A stretch of DNA of 64,000 bases from the NCBI GenBank assembly GCA_025200525.1, contig CM045770.1:128069429-128133428 (forward strand). The letters are read 5' to 3'. This DNA comes from Camellia lanceoleosa. Its lineage: Eukaryota; Streptophyta; Magnoliopsida; Ericales; Theaceae. The first letter of the stretch is position 1. Every line of letters begins with the position of its first letter. This document shows, piece after piece, positions 60,301-64,000 of this stretch. The notes under the pieces are model-generated. The model saw only the letters and a list, made by a program, of their open reading frames with translations. It did no database searches and was not told where the DNA came from. The position numbers and the translations under genes were made by a program.

Positions 60301-60443
60301 AAAGAGATATATATTCATAAGCATAGGATTCATTTACTTAACTTAATTTAACATGGAATTTCACAATAAGCATTTACATGCGCAGGATAAGGGACTGAAA
60401 ATATCTCAGAAAACATGTACGAGGGTCGGGTTATTACATAAAA
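57326..60443 (+). mobile_element. Solo LTR (3.1 kb) with TAAAA target duplications
   Basis: The LTR proper is 57331-60438, from TGTCACGCCCC to GGGTTATTACA, flanked by perfect TAAAA at 57326-57330 and 60439-60443. No internal region is present, so it is a product of LTR-LTR recombination. The TGTCACGCCCC start resembles LTRs of plant Ty3/gypsy chromoviruses; that assignment is tentative. Inside, 57890-58260 has repeated 'ggcataaagccc' words and two copies of a block with 'cgtacggattctagaggtgac' (near 58027 and 58208). The last 360 bases are partly duplicated: 'gagggtcgggttatta' occurs at 60222 and 60421. Confidence 0.75.
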
Positions 60444-61459
60444 CATATTGGATTATATATTGGAAAAACAAAAAAGAAAGACAAAATAAATAAATAAATA
60501 AAAGAAAAAAGAAAAAGTAGAAAATAGTTGTGGACTAGTAAATATTAAAGCATTAGGCCAGTTTTTGTGTGAGAGATGTTATATTCCTTAATGATGACCT
60601 TAAATTCCACCTCCAATGACGTGGCAAAAATCTATGTGAAGCGATTCCACACTCTTCTCTCTTTCATCTTTAATCTCCCTAATTCCACATCAGTAAGGAT
60701 GAAGCATTTTGTTTTTTGTTTACGTGGAGACACACCAATCTTATAGTCAGAGAAAATCCTTAAATATTCAATAAATTAACCTTTAATCACAATGCACATT
60801 CCTTCATCTTCAAATTAATATTCAAGTTATACAGTTGGTATGGAGGGTTTGCTTTTGCATGATTTTTTAACTTTTTTAAAAAGTTAATGTGTTTAAAAAC
60901 TTGTTAAAAAATTATTATTATTATTATTATTATTTTGTAAGAAAAATATTAATATGACATTTTACTTTTTTTAATTTATAACAAATAATTTTTTAATTTT
61001 TTTGACCAAAAATTGGCTTTTTTTGTGAGGTGCTTAAACCACCTCACAATATTGTATGAAAAATGTGCCTTCAAAAGAAAATTTATTAAGCGGTCTTGGG
61101 AAGCTATATAGCAATACTTTCACCAATCACCAAATGGCTTGCTTCACGCTATTCTCATCACCCAATATCAAATCATCGGTCTCACTCGCTCTACCAATCA
61201 ATATGCTCCTAGCACACATCTGGCCATGCCCTAATATCACCAAATAACTTCTCATATAATTATAAAAGGATAGCACAGACACTTCCCAACTAGTGTAAAA
61301 AAAAAAAAAAAATTAAAAAATTGAACATAGGGAGCCTTTTTTTTTTTTTTTTTTGAATGGGCCAACAATAAGTTAATAAGGCATTCAAGAATGAGATTTT
61401 CGCTTATGGTTTACATAGAAGTAAGAAATTTTTTTTAGAGAAAATTATTTAAACAATAA
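60444..61459. other. AT-rich intergenic, nothing recognised
   Basis: Contains AAAT and ATT microsatellites (near 60486-60503 and 60911-60934) and A and T homopolymers near 61300-61355. No gene is supported. Confidence 0.4.
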
Positions 61460-61838
61460 AGAATTTTAAAAAAAAAAAAAAACTCAAAGTTTAACTTTTG
61501 TAACAAAATAAACATTAAGTTTTTAATTTTGTCAATTTAAACTTTAATTTTTTGATTTGTCGTCAATCTAAACTATCTGCCTATTTTCGTTAAGTAAATT
61601 TAAGAGAAAAAAAAGGTATTTTAGTAATTAAACTCAATGAAAAATAGTATTTTATATATTTTATGTATACTTACATTGAGTTTAATGACTAAAATATTAT
61701 TTTTTTTATTGGCTTTTCTTACCGAAAATAGAGTGATGGTTTAAATTGAAAATAAATTAAAATATAAGAATTTAAATTGACAAAATAAATTTTTTTGTAT
61801 TTTATTATAATATTCAAATTCTGAAGTTTTTTATTTTG
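61460..61838. repeat. Foldback (MITE-like) element
   Basis: The left arm (about 61460-61645) and right arm (about 61670-61838) are inverted copies. 'attttagtaattaaactcaatg' near 61618 pairs with 'cattgagtttaatgactaaaat' near 61673, 'ttttcgttaag' pairs with 'cttaccgaaaa', and 'ttttgtcaatttaaa' pairs with 'tttaaattgacaaaa'. The loop is about 30 bases. No clear target duplication was found. Confidence 0.6.
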
Positions 61839-63419
61839 TAATTTCTTTGGATTTTTATTTATATGTTATTCAGTCCTTTTGTATTGCTTCTAATTTTGAA
61901 TCTCTCATTGAGAGCCTTTAGTGTCCCCCTGTAAATAGAAAGGAAAAGTTGTATAATGGATAATAATGTGGAAAAAGAGAGTTGTGAATCAAGAGAGCTA
62001 AAGCAAAAGAATTGTTGGGTGGAATGGAAAGTGACAGGTGTTAGAAAGTCGGAAAGGGTCATAGAGATAACAATTATATTTTCTACAGAGATTTAGATAT
62101 AAAATTTAAAAAATTATTAAAATTTCATATCAATAATTCAGATTTATTTTATATATGATTACACATTTTATCAATTCAATAAATTCTAAATCCCAAATTC
62201 GGAGACCCTAGATATATATATATATATACAACAGTGATTTAGACCCCTTTAAACTTCAACCCCCACCACTCCCACACATATGTGGCGGGTGGTGATTGGA
62301 GGAGAAGAAAAAAAGAAAAAAAAAAAAAGTGACCAATCAGAAAAGAAAGGGGGTCAAAGGGGTGGGGGAAAAAATGGTCCCAATCTTTATTCTTGTTTTA
62401 ATAAAGTTTTTTCGGTTACTTATTTTGTGGAACTTAATTCTCAGCCACGCACAGAATCATCCCCTCAATATATGGTTTACATTTCATAGAGGTGAGCCTC
62501 ACTTTTCAATCATTCAAAATCTTAAAAAAAAAAAAAAAAAGAAAAAAAAAAAGAGCAGAATCTTTCCAACAATATGATTTAAAATAGAAGAATTAAAAAA
62601 TAATAATAATAAATTAAAATATCATGTGATTTTATTTACGTAATTTTTTAACAAATGAAAAATCACAAAATATATTAAATTACTAATTCCTTATCTCTAT
62701 GTTACGTAATAAAAATGAATTAAAATTTTATCACTTTTAAAATTTTTCAGTGTAATTGATTGGTAACATCATATGAATACCACTTGATAATTACTCTCCG
62801 ATAATAGGGTATAGTATTTTATGTTTCAAATTCTTGCGTGTTATATTCTAATATATTTAGAGTCTTACAGTTGTCTCTAAATTTTCATATTACATATCTA
62901 ATTATGAATATTTAAGATAGAGAGAAAATCAAATGGATTATTACGTATCAGTGGAAAAATAAAAAGGTGGAAAATTTTAAAAAAAAATTCTAATTTGAAA
63001 AAGAAAAAAAAACTTTTGGAAAATTACGTATCAGTGGAAAAATAAAAATTATTTATAAAAAGGTGAAACATTTTTGAAGATACACAGTTAAAAAAAAAAA
63101 ATTAAAAATGAGAAATTACATATCAGTGAGAAAAAAAAATTATAAAAAAGTGATAAACATATAAATATTTTTTTGTCTACCCCACTAATGTGTTTTTTTT
63201 TTTTTAAAGTAAAAATTGATTCAGACTCACTGGTCACCCTATCTTATAAGTTTTTTTGGCATGTGAGTTTATTTTTTTGACTTTTTAATTATTTTAGCTT
63301 GAGGTTAAAATGTCTCGTTTGGAATAATTTTTTTAATTTTTTCACTTTTTTAAGAGAAAAAATATAATTATTAGGAGAAATTTACAATGTGCACCCTTTT
63401 AAATAGTGCACATTATAAA
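61839..63419. other. AT-rich intergenic with short tandem repeat
   Basis: No gene is supported. 'attac(g/a)tatcagtg' recurs near 62940, 63026 and 63117, about 86-91 bases apart, a degenerate tandem repeat. A TA microsatellite lies at 62214-62228. Confidence 0.4.
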
Positions 63420-63740
63420 AAAGTTATAATTTTTTATGATGAATGTTATGATTGTTTGTAATGTGTGTTATGACATTTTTTAATAAAGTTAATAAATAGC
63501 GAATTTATTATGTGCACTCTAAAATTATGAATGATAATATTAGGACATTTTATGATTTTTGTTATGACACTTTCAAATTTTGTTATGACATTTTTCAATA
63601 AAAAAAAAGTTATAACTTTTATAATAAAAAAAAGTTATGACATTTTGGGTTTAAGTTATGAAATTTTGTGAAAAAGTTACAAAAAAACATATCATAACAG
63701 ATAATAATTTAAAATTTAACATTTTGAGTTTAGGTCATAG
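63420..63740. repeat. GTTATGACATTTT repeat cluster
   Basis: At least five copies or near copies of 'gttatgacatttt' occur, for example near 63467, 63570, 63584 and 63635. No regular period is seen. Confidence 0.5.
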
Positions 63741-63828
63741 ATTCAATTTAAAATTTTTTAAGATAATAATTTCAAGTTTTGATCTTTTTAAGTTATAAGG
63801 ACAATTATAATTTAAAAAATTATATCAT

Positions 63829-63830
63829 CT

Positions 63831-63862
<32 letters not shown>

Positions 63863-63866
63863 TTAT
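63829..63866. repeat. TCTA microsatellite
   Basis: About eight uninterrupted TCTA units. Confidence 0.9.
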
Positions 63867-64000
63867 ATATCTATTATTTTACTTATTTATCTATTTTACA
63901 TATATCATGTTTGGGTAAATTATTAATAGATACTAATAGATGAACTGAATTTCTATTAAATCCTATTAATTCATCATTAAGAGTTAGTTTTAATAAAATC

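Noticed and set aside
62280..62577. Lysine-rich open frames near the right end
   Set aside because: Produced by A-rich homopolymers; no domain.
1..64000. tRNA or rRNA genes
   Set aside because: No cloverleaf with GTTCGA-type T-arm or rRNA block was recognised on reading; the tRNA-Arg match is only the primer binding site.

Overview
The window is intergenic plant DNA made almost entirely of nested transposable elements. I found no host protein gene, tRNA or rRNA gene that I could support. The organism is a flowering plant, probably a eudicot. The reasons are giant Ty3/gypsy elements of the Tat lineage (two RNase H domains, about 3.3-kb LTRs starting TGTAGACACCCC, a tRNA-Arg-like primer site), a plant mobile domain (PMD) gene, Mutator-type MITEs with 9-bp target duplications, and AT-rich flanks. 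I cannot name the species.

Layout. 1-2803 is left flank: a worn LTR relic (about 30-1015) and a long foldback element (about 1390-1825). 2809-54433 is element A, a Tat-type retrotransposon with a 5' LTR (2809-6109), a 3' LTR (51171-54433) and target duplication CCAAC/CTAAC. A is split inside its reverse transcriptase, just after YVDD, by element B (11868-41004, target duplication GAGGG), a second member of the same family with LTRs at 11868-15226 and 37590-41004. B is itself split by two partial LTRs of a related subfamily in reverse orientation (C1 22802-about 26640, C2 about 26641-30210). The same event removed the second half of B's integrase. 54439-64000 is right flank: a GCTCGAGC-type repeat (about 55172-56208) containing one Mutator-type MITE (55511-55886), a second MITE copy in inverted orientation (56526-56892), a 3.1-kb solo LTR with TAAAA duplications (57331-60438), another foldback (about 61460-61838) and simple repeats.

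How the genes work together. Each Tat element has a sense gag-protease-RT-RNaseH-archaeal-type RNaseH-integrase polyprotein, now broken by stops and indels. Between integrase and the 3' LTR, in antisense, each element also carries two intron-containing genes: a PMD gene (49210 to 46346 in A, 35512 to 32662 in B) and, downstream of it on the same strand, a DUF7745-like gene (45595 to 44332 in A, 31962 to 30680 in B). Upstream of the antisense genes lie TATA boxes and clusters of the GGCCGAC motif that also mark the LTR promoters. The LTR promoters add a conserved CACGTG-centred palindrome. The antisense cargo with retained introns, the shared GGCCGAC module, and the independently amplified tandem arrays in the 3' regions (50-bp units in B, 77-bp units in A) are the most interesting parts of the window.

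All coding regions are non-functional as they stand. Domain calls rest on motifs read by eye. LTR ends, target duplications and splice sites were located by comparing copies within the window.
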